20,097 bases of DNA from JAFHCF01 sp048497495 (GCA_048497495.1 JAFHCF010000181.1:1-20097); one strand, 5' to 3'; shown: positions 1-6,019, counted from the first letter of the stretch. Numbers and translations: made by a program. Notes: generated by a model from the sequence alone, not told the origin.

Positions 1-10
1 CCGGGGGGCG

Positions 11-25
11 TGGCACATCCCTCGC
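11..25 (+). promoter_or_regulatory. Probable sigma54 (-24/-12) promoter of the ferritin-like gene
   Basis: The sequence reads TGGCAC-ATCCC-TCGC. It keeps the obligatory GG-N10-GC spacing of sigma54 promoters and matches the TGGCAC-N5-TTGC consensus at all but one position (TCGC for TTGC). Transcription would start near base 37, just ahead of the GGGAG ribosome binding site, which leaves a short leader to the ATG at 54. Any NifA activator site would lie upstream of base 1 and cannot be seen. The assignment to sigma54 is inference from the motif and its position. Confidence 0.6.
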
Positions 26-53
26 CCGCCTCGCTCGCATTGGGAGACGATCG

Positions 54-533
54 ATGAAGAACGTCGAGGAATTCCTGGCCTATGCCATCAAGCTCGAGGA
101 GGAGGCCATGCTGCGCTTCGGCGAACTCGCCGACAGCATGGCGACCTACGGCAACCGCGAGGTCGCCAAGCTCTTCCGCCGCCTGTCGGACTACTCCGCC
201 CTGCACATGGGCGACGCCAAGGCGCGGGCCGGCTTCCGCGAGATCCCCGAGATGGGCCCGAACGACTTCCACTGGCCGCAGGGCGAGAGCCCGGAGCGCG
301 CCGCGATCTGGGGCGCCGATCCCTTCATCGCCCGCGACGAGGCGCTCCACATCGCGCTCGAGGCGGAGAACGCCGGCCTCGGCTTCTACGCTCACGTGCT
401 CGCCACCACCGACGACCCGGAGATCCGGGCGCTCGCCAAGGAGTTCGTCGAGGAGGAGGAGGGCCACGTCCGCGAGTTGGAGAAGTGGATCGCCGCCCAC
501 GACGCCGGCCAGCCGATGCCCGCCGACGCCTGA
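54..533 (+). CDS. Ferritin-like (rubrerythrin-type) diiron protein of the nif region
   Basis: This 159-residue protein looks like a single four-helix ferritin/rubrerythrin domain. Candidate metal ligands are Glu16/Glu17 in helix 1, His51 in helix 2, Glu103 or Glu105 in helix 3, and Glu135-x2-His138 in helix 4. Helix 2 normally carries ExxH; here the Glu position is Ser48. There is no C-terminal rubredoxin domain and no signal peptide, so the protein is cytoplasmic. Members of this superfamily bind a diiron centre and handle iron storage, peroxide or oxygen. Similar proteins sit in nif clusters of Rhizobiales, where iron supply or oxygen protection of nitrogenase is the usual guess. The ATG follows GGGAG at good spacing. 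A weak inverted repeat (542-547 with 563-568) follows the stop. The family is well supported, the exact role is not known. Confidence 0.85.
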   Translation: MKNVEEFLAYAIKLEEEAMLRFGELADSMATYGNREVAKLFRRLSDYSALHMGDAKARAGFREIPEMGPNDFHWPQGESPERAAIWGADPFIARDEALHIALEAENAGLGFYAHVLATTDDPEIRALAKEFVEEEEGHVRELEKWIAAHDAGQPMPADA

Positions 534-658
534 CGCGCCGGAGGGTCACATTCGACCGAGGAGACCCTGGTGCCGCCCGCGCCGGGGATTTCGGCGTCGG
601 TGGCCCGCCCCCGCTGGCCCTGCCCGCTCCGAGGAGCGTCCACAGGCGCGCGCGGACG

Positions 659-683
659 CACCCGGACGGGATGCGGCCGGGTG
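659..683. terminator. Possible hairpin between two convergent genes
   Basis: CACCCGG (659-665) pairs with CCGGGTG (677-683) across an 11-nt loop. It lies between the convergent ends of the ferritin-like gene and the DUF6481 gene. There is no T-run on either side, so termination is only a guess. I saw nothing else in 534-711. Confidence 0.3.
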
Positions 684-711
684 ACGACGTCTCATGCGAG
701 GGAAAGGGCGA

Positions 712-1056
712 TCAGCCCTGCTTGCGCTGCTTGCGGGCGGCGTAGCGGGCGTCGCGCTGCGCCTTGCGATCGGCCGCTTCCGCTTCCTCGGCGGCGATGC
801 GGGCGAGACGGGCGGCTTCGTCCTCGAGCGCCTTGGCGGCGACCGCGGCCTCTTCGGCCTCGCGCTGCTCGGCGGCTTCGCGGGCCCGCTTCTCGGCGGC
901 GAGCGCGCGGGCTTCCTCGACCGCCCGGCGCTGTTCGGCGCGGGCGAGCACCGCCGGATCGTCGTCGGCCGGACGAGTCTTGAACTTTTCGAGAAGGGCG
1001 GCCTTGGCGGCCTGGGCGGTCTTGCGGCGTTCCGCGAAGCTGTCGACGTTTTTCAT
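712..1056 (-). CDS. DUF6481 family protein, short charged coiled coil
   Basis: The protein has 114 residues and starts MKNVDSFAERR. Almost all of it from about residue 40 is Ala/Glu/Arg-rich with heptad character, so a long coiled coil is expected. The C-terminus is basic (ARYAARKQRKQG). It has no membrane segment or signal peptide. It resembles the alphaproteobacterial DUF6481 family, whose function is unknown; this is recognition of the N-terminal pattern, not a search result. I chose the ATG at 1056 because family members begin there. An upstream in-frame GTG at 1104 would add 16 unlikely residues. It is transcribed leftward behind the SIR2-like gene but separated from it by a hairpin, so it may be independent and not part of the nif system. 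Confidence 0.75.
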   Translation of the reverse strand: MKNVDSFAERRKTAQAAKAALLEKFKTRPADDDPAVLARAEQRRAVEEARALAAEKRAREAAEQREAEEAAVAAKALEDEAARLARIAAEEAEAADRKAQRDARYAARKQRKQG

Positions 1057-1108
1057 GAGCAACCCATACCCGGCAATTCGGGCATTCTCCAGTCCCTCTA
1101 GCACATTT

Positions 1109-1136
1109 CGGCCCTGCGCGACGGCACGCAGGGCCG
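1109..1136 (-). terminator. Terminator-like hairpin after the SIR2-like gene
   Basis: CGGCCCTGCG (1109-1118) and CGCAGGGCCG (1127-1136) form a perfect 10-bp stem with an 8-nt loop, about 30 nt past the SIR2-like stop codon and upstream of the DUF6481 start. On the leftward strand the stem is followed by AAATG rather than a T-run, so it is a hairpin of terminator strength without a classic tail. Confidence 0.5.
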
Positions 1137-1165
1137 ATTTCGTCGCCGCGAACCCCGGTCCGGTC

Positions 1166-2047
1166 TCAGCCGATCAGGCAGGCGGCCGCCCGGGCGAGCG
1201 GCAGGTCGAGCACCGTGACCTCCTGATCGGCGAAGAATTTCAGCTCGTTCTTGGTCATCCGCGCCACCTCGACGACCGCGAAATGCGGCCCGGTGGAGCG
1301 TTTGGTGATCTGCTTGGCGTAGATGCGCAGCATCTGGTCGTGGAACCGACAGCCGAGATAGAGGAAGCCGCGCGTCGTGCGCAGATCCTTCACCACCGCC
1401 GGAATCGGCGATTGGATGTCGATCTCGGTCAGAACCTCGACATAGTCCGAATCGGCGATCAGGAAGTTCTTCGCCGGGGTGATGCCGCCATGCGGCTTGT
1501 AGAGCACCGTCCGAGCGCTCTCCGCCGCCTCGGGCAACACTTCCACGCCCGCCGGATCATAGGCCTTGGTCCAGATGTCGCGGCTCTCGCCGGCCCGCGT
1601 CACCCCCTGGATCTCGACGTAGTCGGTGCGGCCGGCGGCGGTGAGCGCGGCGCGGAAGGCGCCGTCGTACCAGGTGTCGACCACCAGCGACAGCGGCAGC
1701 CCGGCGATCCACGACACCAGCGGCGACGGCGCGACCGGCGCGCCGAAGATTTCCGCCATATAGGCGATCAGCGTCTTGCGATGGCGCCGCTGTTCGATGA
1801 ACTGCGCCACCCCCCACATCGAGGTGCGGATCTTGGACGGCGCCGGCGCCTTGGCGTGGAGGGCGGCGGCGACGTCCTCCGGCAACGTCGGCACCGACAC
1901 GCCGCCCTTGTCGACGCCGATCGTCTCCGGCCCGAGGAAGGGCGCCAGCCGGTCGGCGAGGAGCAGCGCGCGCACCTCGGCGAGCTTCGCCTCGGCCTCC
2001 GCGCCTTCGAGAATGGTCGGGGTGGTGCGGGTCGCGAGCGTCGTCAT
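1166..2047 (-). CDS. SIR2-like domain protein beside the nif operon (degenerate NAD site)
   Basis: The protein has 293 residues and is cytoplasmic. It follows the SIR2-like pattern in order: an N-terminal segment where GAGxS is expected (here FLGPE, 37-41), a TxNYD-like segment (DTWYDGAF, 124-131), the catalytic-His segment (KPHGG, 184-188), and a late LGxxxxDxxLR block (231-241). The His is kept, but the Gly-Ala-Gly and the NAD-contacting Asn are replaced, by GPE and Trp126 respectively. Canonical SIR2 domains bind NAD and act as deacylases or, in defence proteins, as NADases. This one may not be catalytic. It lies downstream of nifT on the same strand, past a 448-bp gap, and I recall similar SIR2 proteins near nif genes in other Rhizobiales. 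The ATG at 2047 has GAGGAG about 8 nt upstream; a longer frame to 2110 lacks this. Confidence 0.8.
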   Translation of the reverse strand: MTTLATRTTPTILEGAEAEAKLAEVRALLLADRLAPFLGPETIGVDKGGVSVPTLPEDVAAALHAKAPAPSKIRTSMWGVAQFIEQRRHRKTLIAYMAEIFGAPVAPSPLVSWIAGLPLSLVVDTWYDGAFRAALTAAGRTDYVEIQGVTRAGESRDIWTKAYDPAGVEVLPEAAESARTVLYKPHGGITPAKNFLIADSDYVEVLTEIDIQSPIPAVVKDLRTTRGFLYLGCRFHDQMLRIYAKQITKRSTGPHFAVVEVARMTKNELKFFADQEVTVLDLPLARAAACLIG

Positions 2048-2140
2048 CGGTGTGCTCCTCGTCGGACGTGTTCGGCGCCGAGCGGCGCATGAATTCCAGA
2101 GTTCGGCCACCCTCGGCGACCGCTGATGACGGGCAACCGG

Positions 2141-2180
2141 CCTCGCCCCCGCCCCTTCTCCCCCTCGTGGGAGAGGGGAA
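2141..2180. repeat. Short REP-like palindrome (CCCCTTCTCCC / GGGAGAGGGG)
   Basis: A C-rich arm (2152-2162) pairs with GGGAGAGGGG (2169-2178) with a single bulged T and a CCTCGT-type loop. Palindromes of the form CCCTCTCCC...GGGAGAGGG are common intergenic repeats in alphaproteobacterial genomes. I cannot count copies from one window, so membership in a dispersed family is inference. Confidence 0.55.
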
Positions 2181-2252
2181 GACGGCCTGCGGCCGGAACT
2201 CGACAGACCCTCGGCGCCGCGCGGCGCGTCGGGAAACCCTTCATCGACTTCC

Positions 2253-2380
2253 GTGCGCGATGGTTCGAGACGGGCCTTCGACCCTCCTCACCATGAGGCG
2301 CCTTCCAAACTTCCGAACAATTACGAGCGCCTCATGGTGAGGAGCGCTCGGGCACGAGCGCGTCTCGAACCATCGCGCAC
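2253..2380. repeat. 128-bp palindromic intergenic repeat element (BIME/MITE-like)
   Basis: The outer arms, 2253-2272 and 2361-2380, are perfect 20-bp inverted repeats (GTGCGCGATGGTTCGAGACG and its complement). The inner arms, 2284-2300 and 2328-2344, are perfect 17-bp inverted repeats (CTCCTCACCATGAGGCG). The right half also holds its own hairpin: GCGCTCG-GGCA-CGAGCGC at 2344-2361. The centre (2301-2327) is AT-richer than its surroundings. An imperfect extra copy of the right outer arm follows at about 2393-2412. The pattern resembles dispersed palindromes known from Rhizobiales intergenic DNA. It encodes no transposase, so any mobility would be in trans. Confidence 0.85.
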
Positions 2381-2495
2381 CGACATGACGCAGCGCCCTC
2401 GAACCGTCGGCACCAGGGCCGGATTGCTCCGGATCCTCCACGAGAGAGAAGGGTGCGCCACGGCGAAGACCCGTCGCGAAACCGCGAATGCCCCC

Positions 2496-2708
2496 TCACT
2501 CCTCGTCGCCGAGCTTCCGCGCGTTGACGGTGATCGGCAGCTTGGTGTCGGCCGGCATCTCCGGCAGGTCGAAGACCCAGCCGTTCTTGATCTTGATGGT
2601 GCCGCCCCACATCCCCTCCTTCTCGACCTCGACGATCGGTTCCTCGAGATCCTTCTTGGGGAGATAGGCCGAGAGGCCCTTGGGCGTGTTGCGGATCATG
2701 ATCTTCAT
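2496..2708 (-). CDS. nifT: NifT/FixU protein
   Basis: This 70-residue protein begins MKIMIRNTPKGL, includes the YLPKKDLEEPIV segment, and has a central GGTIKIKNGW block, matching the NifT/FixU family, which is usually about 70 residues. Its biochemical role is unknown; in several diazotrophs it is dispensable for nitrogen fixation. The gene lies last in the nifB-fdxN-LRV-nifZ-nifT series. It is separated from nifZ by 117 bp that hold a strong hairpin. The ATG at 2708 follows GGAAGGTG; an in-frame GTG four codons upstream is the alternative start but would overlap that ribosome binding site. Confidence 0.93.
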   Translation of the reverse strand: MKIMIRNTPKGLSAYLPKKDLEEPIVEVEKEGMWGGTIKIKNGWVFDLPEMPADTKLPITVNARKLGDEE

Positions 2709-2742
2709 CGGTGTGGGCACCTTCCGGATTTGGGCCGCCGCG

Positions 2743-2785
2743 GGTGGGCTCCGCCGGCCTGGAGCCCGCCCCGCTCGATCGAGCG
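2743..2785 (-). other. Strong hairpins between nifZ and nifT
   Basis: 2743-2752 pairs with 2761-2770 (GGTGGGCTCC with GGAGCCCGCC, one G-T pair, 8-nt loop). Next to it, CGCTCGATCGAGCG at 2772-2785 is a perfect 14-bp palindrome. Both fall in the leftward transcript between the nifZ stop and the nifT start. They could act as a partial terminator or an mRNA stabiliser that lowers nifT expression relative to nifB. The structures are seen; the role is inferred. Confidence 0.45.
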
Positions 2786-2825
2786 CGGCGAGCGGATGGG
2801 ATCTCGCCTCTCGACGAGCGGAACC

Positions 2826-3164
2826 TCACTCGGCGGCGATCGCCTCGCCCTCGCCGAGCCCGGCGGCCTCGGCCGCGGCCTTGGCCTCCGCCAGTTCCTT
2901 GTCGATCGAGATCAGTTCCTTGCCGCGCATGCCGACGATGGTGCCGCGCTCGGTCCACTCGACCGCGTAGATGTAGAACATCTGCAGGAAGGTCCCGATG
3001 TCGCGGACGTAGCCGGTGTCGCCCTTGAGGACGAGCGGCTCGCCGATCTCCTTGCGCGGATAGGTGCCGTCGTTCTTCACCAGCCGCTTGGCGCGCACCC
3101 GTTCGCCCGGCTTGAACACCGGCGGTTTGCGGATCTCGACCTCTTCCTCGCGTGCCAGTCCCAT
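2826..3164 (-). CDS. nifZ: NifZ, nitrogenase P-cluster maturation protein
   Basis: The protein has 112 residues. After a short N-terminus it has the NifZ core: FKPGERVRAKRLVKNDGTYP, then a GDTGYVRDIGTFLQ block and YIYAVEW (residues about 16-75). This SH3-like fold is typical of the family. NifZ helps form the second P-cluster of the MoFe protein; this is known for Azotobacter. The C-terminus is a short Ala/Glu-rich tail. The start ATG at 3164 overlaps the stop of the upstream LRV gene as TGATG, so the two are probably translationally coupled. The same frame stays open upstream to 3860, but that part is an antisense-free shadow of the LRV gene and not an N-terminal extension. Confidence 0.93.
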   Translation of the reverse strand: MGLAREEEVEIRKPPVFKPGERVRAKRLVKNDGTYPRKEIGEPLVLKGDTGYVRDIGTFLQMFYIYAVEWTERGTIVGMRGKELISIDKELAEAKAAAEAAGLGEGEAIAAE

Positions 3165-3952
3165 CACGAGCCTCCTCGGCCTTCGAGCCTTTGGCGCGCC
3201 ACCTCGCGCACCACCTCTTCCGGGTCGTCGACGAAGCGGTGAAGCTCCTCGACCGCGATCCGTTCCACCACCGTGAAGCGGACCCTGAGATCCTCGTCGC
3301 GGGCCAAGAGCACCAGGTGCTCCGGCCGGATCCGTTCCGCCACCACCAGCCGGACCGTCGGATCGAGGTCGCCGGCCATGGCGTCGAGGAGAGGATCGTC
3401 GATGCGCCGCGCCGCCTCGCGGCGGATGTCGGCGTCCGGATCGTGCATCACCCGAACCAGGAGACCCGGCGCCGCCTTGCGCGCCGCCGCCAGCCGCACC
3501 CCGTAGTCGGCGTCCTCGAGCAGCGGCACCAGATCCTCGCCGTCGAGGCGCCGCGCCACCGTCATCCGCACCCGCCGGTCGGGATCGCGGACGAAGCCGC
3601 GAACCCGAACCTTGGGCAGCCGAAGCGCCACCATGGCGCGGACGTCGGGCTCCGGATCGCCGATCAGCGCCGGCAGCCGGAAGAGGCTGGCGTATTTCGC
3701 CGCCAGCGTCCGAACCTCGAAATAGGGATGCCCGAGGTAGCGGTCGGCCTGCAACGCATTGGACGCGAAGAAGCGGTCGATCCGCTTGCCGCGCCGATCG
3801 TTGACGCAGACCCGCCCGAACTCGCACAGCCCCACCCGTCGATTTTCCTCGTGCGGGCAATCCTTGCAGGAGACCGGGTTGCCCAGCCAGTCGACCGTCT
3901 CGTCCTCGACGACCGGCTGGACCTCCGATCCGTTCCGTTCACTTGCGACCAT
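3164..3952 (-). CDS. 4Fe-4S cluster-binding leucine-rich repeat variant (LRV) protein
   Basis: The protein has 262 residues. Near the N-terminus it has a four-cysteine cluster site C29-x2-C32-x10-C43-x5-C49. From about residue 75 to 258 it consists of repeated helical units with the recurring pattern D-x-D-x2-VR-x3-A-x-R-[LI], spaced about 24 residues apart. This matches the Azotobacter vinelandii LRV protein, an alpha/3-10 helix solenoid with an N-terminal [4Fe-4S] cluster whose gene is also in a nif region. Its function is unknown; a protein-docking role in cluster assembly is inference. It sits 35 bp after fdxN and overlaps nifZ by one base. The ATG at 3952 has GGAGGG about 9 nt upstream. 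Confidence 0.88.
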   Translation of the reverse strand: MVASERNGSEVQPVVEDETVDWLGNPVSCKDCPHEENRRVGLCEFGRVCVNDRRGKRIDRFFASNALQADRYLGHPYFEVRTLAAKYASLFRLPALIGDPEPDVRAMVALRLPKVRVRGFVRDPDRRVRMTVARRLDGEDLVPLLEDADYGVRLAAARKAAPGLLVRVMHDPDADIRREAARRIDDPLLDAMAGDLDPTVRLVVAERIRPEHLVLLARDEDLRVRFTVVERIAVEELHRFVDDPEEVVREVARQRLEGRGGS

Positions 3953-3987
3953 GATCGGCGTCCCTCCGCCGTTCGTGGGGAGACCCG

Positions 3988-4179
3988 TCAAGCCTTGACG
4001 CAGGTCTTGGGCACTGGGCAGACGGCGGCGCACTGCTGGGTGTCCATGCCGTCGCATTCGGTGCACTTGGCCGGATCGATGATGTAGGTCTCGCCCTTCA
4101 TCCGGATCGCGACCGAGGGGCATTCGAATTCGCAGGCGCCGCAGGAGGTGCATTGGGAGGCGATGATCTTGAAGGCCAT
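3988..4179 (-). CDS. fdxN: 2[4Fe-4S] ferredoxin, FdxN type
   Basis: The 63-residue protein carries two cluster motifs: C10-x2-C13-x2-C16-x3-C20-P, and C39-x2-C42-x7-C50-x3-C54-P. The enlarged spacing in the second motif is typical of the bacterial 2[4Fe-4S] ferredoxins encoded next to nifB (FdxN/FrxA). An extra cysteine, C60, lies near the C-terminus. FdxN-type proteins donate electrons to nitrogenase or to cofactor synthesis; in some diazotrophs FdxN is needed for NifB activity. The gene lies 163 bp downstream of nifB on the same strand. GAGGAG precedes the ATG. Confidence 0.93.
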   Translation of the reverse strand: MAFKIIASQCTSCGACEFECPSVAIRMKGETYIIDPAKCTECDGMDTQQCAAVCPVPKTCVKA

Positions 4180-4235
4180 GAGGCTTTCTCCTCGAGTCTG
4201 ATGTCGTCTCGGCGGTCTCCCGCCGGGTGGGGGCC

Positions 4236-4255
4236 TCCGGCGGGGATCCGCCGGA
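4236..4255 (-). other. Hairpin between nifB and fdxN
   Basis: TCCGGCGG and CCGCCGGA form a perfect 8-bp stem with a GGAT loop. A second small stem, GGCGGG-CGCGA-CCCGCC (4310-4326), lies closer to the nifB stop. No T-run follows on the leftward strand and no promoter is evident for fdxN, so an RNA-stability or partial-termination role is more likely than a full stop of transcription. Confidence 0.4.
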
Positions 4256-4342
4256 TCTGTCGAGGGGTGAGCGGCGGCCCAACTTCCGCCGCCTCCCCGC
4301 GAAGCTCGTGGCGGGCGCGACCCGCCGTGCCGTGCCGGTCGC

Positions 4343-5827
4343 TCAGGCGACCGCGGCGGCGGTTTCGATGCCGAATTCGGCGGCGTAGAGCGCCCCGATC
4401 GCGGTCTCGATGTATTCGAAGCCGTAGTCGTCGGTGGCGCGGATGCCGGCGGCCGTCAGCATGTCCTTCGGGCAGTCGCCGATCTTGGCGCAGAGCACCA
4501 CCTCGATGCCCTCGAGCGCCTTGATGACGGCGTCGAGCGAGGCGTCCTCGCCCCAGCCGCCCTCGCAATATTGCGTCTCGACCTTGCGGTGACCGACGAA
4601 GCCGATGCCCTTGGGACCCGCCTCGTAGACCTGGAACTCCTTGGCATGGCCGAAGTGCTCGTTGATCCGGCCACCGCCCTTGGTCGCCACCGCGACGAGG
4701 AGCCTGGCGTCGGCGGCGACGTCCTTGACCTCGGCGACCGCCGCCTTCTTGGCCTCGACGTGATCGCCGCGCTCGCGGGCCACGATCTCGCGATAGGCCT
4801 CGCGCTTCGACGGGTCGTAGGTGACGGTCTCCGGCAGCAGGGAGAGATTGAACTCCTGGCCGCGATCCTCGCCGAGCAGGCCGACCGCGTCGGCGCGGCA
4901 CTGGCGGCAATGGCGCATCAGCTTGGCGCCGCCCTCGAGCTCGTCCTGCAGCTTCTTCAGCTCCATCGGCGTCGGCCCGCGCTGGCCGGTGAGGCCGTAG
5001 TGGGTGCCGTGGGCCGGATCGGAGATCAGCGGCATGACGTTGTGCAGGAAGGCGCCCCGCTCCTTCACCCACTTGTTCACCTCGAGCAGGTGTTCGTCGT
5101 TGACGCCGGGGATCAGGACCGAGTTGATCTTCGTGAGGATGCCGCGCGCCGTCAGCATCTCCAGCCCGAGCATCTGGCGCTCGTGCAGGATCGTCGCGGC
5201 CTCGATGCCTTCGTACCGGCGCTTGTTGTAGTAGATCCAGGGATAGATCTTGGCGCCGATCGCGGGATCGACCATGTTGATGGTGATCGTCACATGGTCG
5301 ACGTTCATCGTCGCGAGTTCGTCGACGTGGTCGGGCAGCGCCAGACCATTGGTCGAGATGCACAGCTTGACGTCGGGGATCTCCTTGGAGATCGCCGCGA
5401 AGGTCGCCTTGGTCTTGTTCCAGTCGTAGCAGGCGTCACCGGGGCCGGCGATGCCGAGCACCGAGAGCTGCGGCACCTCGTTGGCCACCGCGATCACCTT
5501 GCGCTTCGCCTGATCGGGGGTGAGCTTCTCGGAGACGACGCCCGGCCGGCTCTCGTTGGCGCAATCGTATTTGCGATTGCAGTAGTTGCACTGGATGTTG
5601 CAGGCCGGCGCCACCGCGACATGCATGCGGGCGAAATAGTGATGCGCCTCTTCCGAATAGCAGGGATGATCCTTGATCTTCTCCCACACCTCGGCGTCCA
5701 TGTCGTCCGGCTTGGCCGACGAGCCACAGGCGGACGACGAGCACCCGCCCGACGCGGCCGTCTTCTGGAGCGCGTCGACGTCGATCGGCGCGAGTAGGCT
5801 ATCGAGCGAAATCATCGGCTGGTTCAT
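4343..5827 (-). CDS. nifB: NifB, radical SAM FeMo-cofactor precursor (NifB-co) synthase
   Basis: The 494-residue protein has the radical SAM motif C76-x3-C80-x2-C83, followed by the E92-S-R-P signature. The SAM-binding AGPGD block is at 127-131, and other conserved cluster-ligand candidates are H54/C56, C133, and C307-x2-C310. From about residue 374 it carries a fused NifX/NafY-like domain (HFGHA at 391-395), giving the long two-domain NifB usual in proteobacteria. It uses SAM to insert carbide and fuse two [4Fe-4S] clusters into the 8Fe core of FeMo-co. The N-terminal Cys/Ser-rich stretch (C29, C34) is common in rhizobial NifB. The gene heads a leftward operon and has its own sigma54 promoter and NifA site. 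GGGGAG stands 8 nt before the ATG. Confidence 0.97.
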   Translation of the reverse strand: MNQPMISLDSLLAPIDVDALQKTAASGGCSSSACGSSAKPDDMDAEVWEKIKDHPCYSEEAHHYFARMHVAVAPACNIQCNYCNRKYDCANESRPGVVSEKLTPDQAKRKVIAVANEVPQLSVLGIAGPGDACYDWNKTKATFAAISKEIPDVKLCISTNGLALPDHVDELATMNVDHVTITINMVDPAIGAKIYPWIYYNKRRYEGIEAATILHERQMLGLEMLTARGILTKINSVLIPGVNDEHLLEVNKWVKERGAFLHNVMPLISDPAHGTHYGLTGQRGPTPMELKKLQDELEGGAKLMRHCRQCRADAVGLLGEDRGQEFNLSLLPETVTYDPSKREAYREIVARERGDHVEAKKAAVAEVKDVAADARLLVAVATKGGGRINEHFGHAKEFQVYEAGPKGIGFVGHRKVETQYCEGGWGEDASLDAVIKALEGIEVVLCAKIGDCPKDMLTAAGIRATDDYGFEYIETAIGALYAAEFGIETAAAVA

Positions 5828-5864
5828 CTCGCCACTCCCCTCGGATTGGTTCGTGGGAGAGTTC

Positions 5865-5879
5865 GCAAGGCCCGTGCCA
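5865..5879 (-). promoter_or_regulatory. sigma54 -24/-12 promoter of nifB
   Basis: On the minus strand the sequence reads TGGCAC-GGGCC-TTGC, a full match to the sigma54 consensus TGGCAC-N5-TTGC. Transcription is expected to start near 5853, giving a leader of about 26 nt to the nifB ATG. A NifA site lies about 100 bp upstream. Together these explain nifB operon control by NifA and RpoN. Confidence 0.92.
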
Positions 5880-5953
5880 TCGGCGAAAGCACCGTAGTTT
5901 CAAAGGCTCCGCCGTCTATGGAATTTTACCGACACAGCCCTTGTCGACATTCG

Positions 5954-5969
5954 TGTCGGGTGTGCGACA
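5954..5969 (-). promoter_or_regulatory. NifA upstream activator sequence of nifB
   Basis: The sequence TGT-CGGGTGTGCG-ACA matches the NifA binding consensus TGT-N10-ACA exactly. Its centre is about 108 bp upstream of the predicted nifB start, within the usual range for NifA sites. A small palindrome CGACA-TTCG-TGTCG (5945-5958) overlaps one edge. Confidence 0.85.
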
Positions 5970-5995
5970 CGTTCGGTCACGCGCCACCAACGACG

Positions 5996-6019
5996 ACGGC
6001 CCGGATCGCTCCGGGCCGT
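5996..6019 (-). terminator. Terminator-like hairpin after the beta-barrel gene
   Basis: ACGGCCCGGA (5996-6005) and TCCGGGCCGT (6010-6019) form a perfect 10-bp stem with a TCGC tetraloop, about 28 nt past the stop of the leftward outer-membrane protein gene and just upstream of the nifB control region. It lacks a T-run. It would insulate the nifB promoter from upstream transcription. Confidence 0.6.

Larger units (their letters stand above)
2048..2495. other. 448-bp intergenic region without a gene
   Basis: This gap between nifT and the SIR2-like gene contains two palindromic repeat elements (2141-2180 and 2253-2380) and a degenerate extra copy of one repeat arm near 2393-2412. I found no convincing reading frame, no TGT-N10-ACA site and no sigma54 promoter with correct spacing. 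The GCAAC at 2133-2137 leads only to a poor -24 partner on the minus strand. The promoter of the SIR2-like gene is therefore unidentified; read-through from nifT is possible. Confidence 0.7.

Noticed and set aside
2130..2150. Possible sigma54 promoter for the SIR2-like gene (TTGCC on the minus strand)
   Set aside because: The GG-N10-GC spacing is off by one and the -24 element does not match TGGCAC.
2253..2412. CRISPR-like array
   Set aside because: The repeats are inverted arms of palindromes, not regularly spaced direct repeats with spacers, and no cas gene is present.
2826..3860. 344-residue frame that would make NifZ a large fusion protein
   Set aside because: The upstream 230 residues are the out-of-frame shadow of the LRV gene on the same strand; NifZ homology begins at the internal ATG, which has the TGATG overlap.
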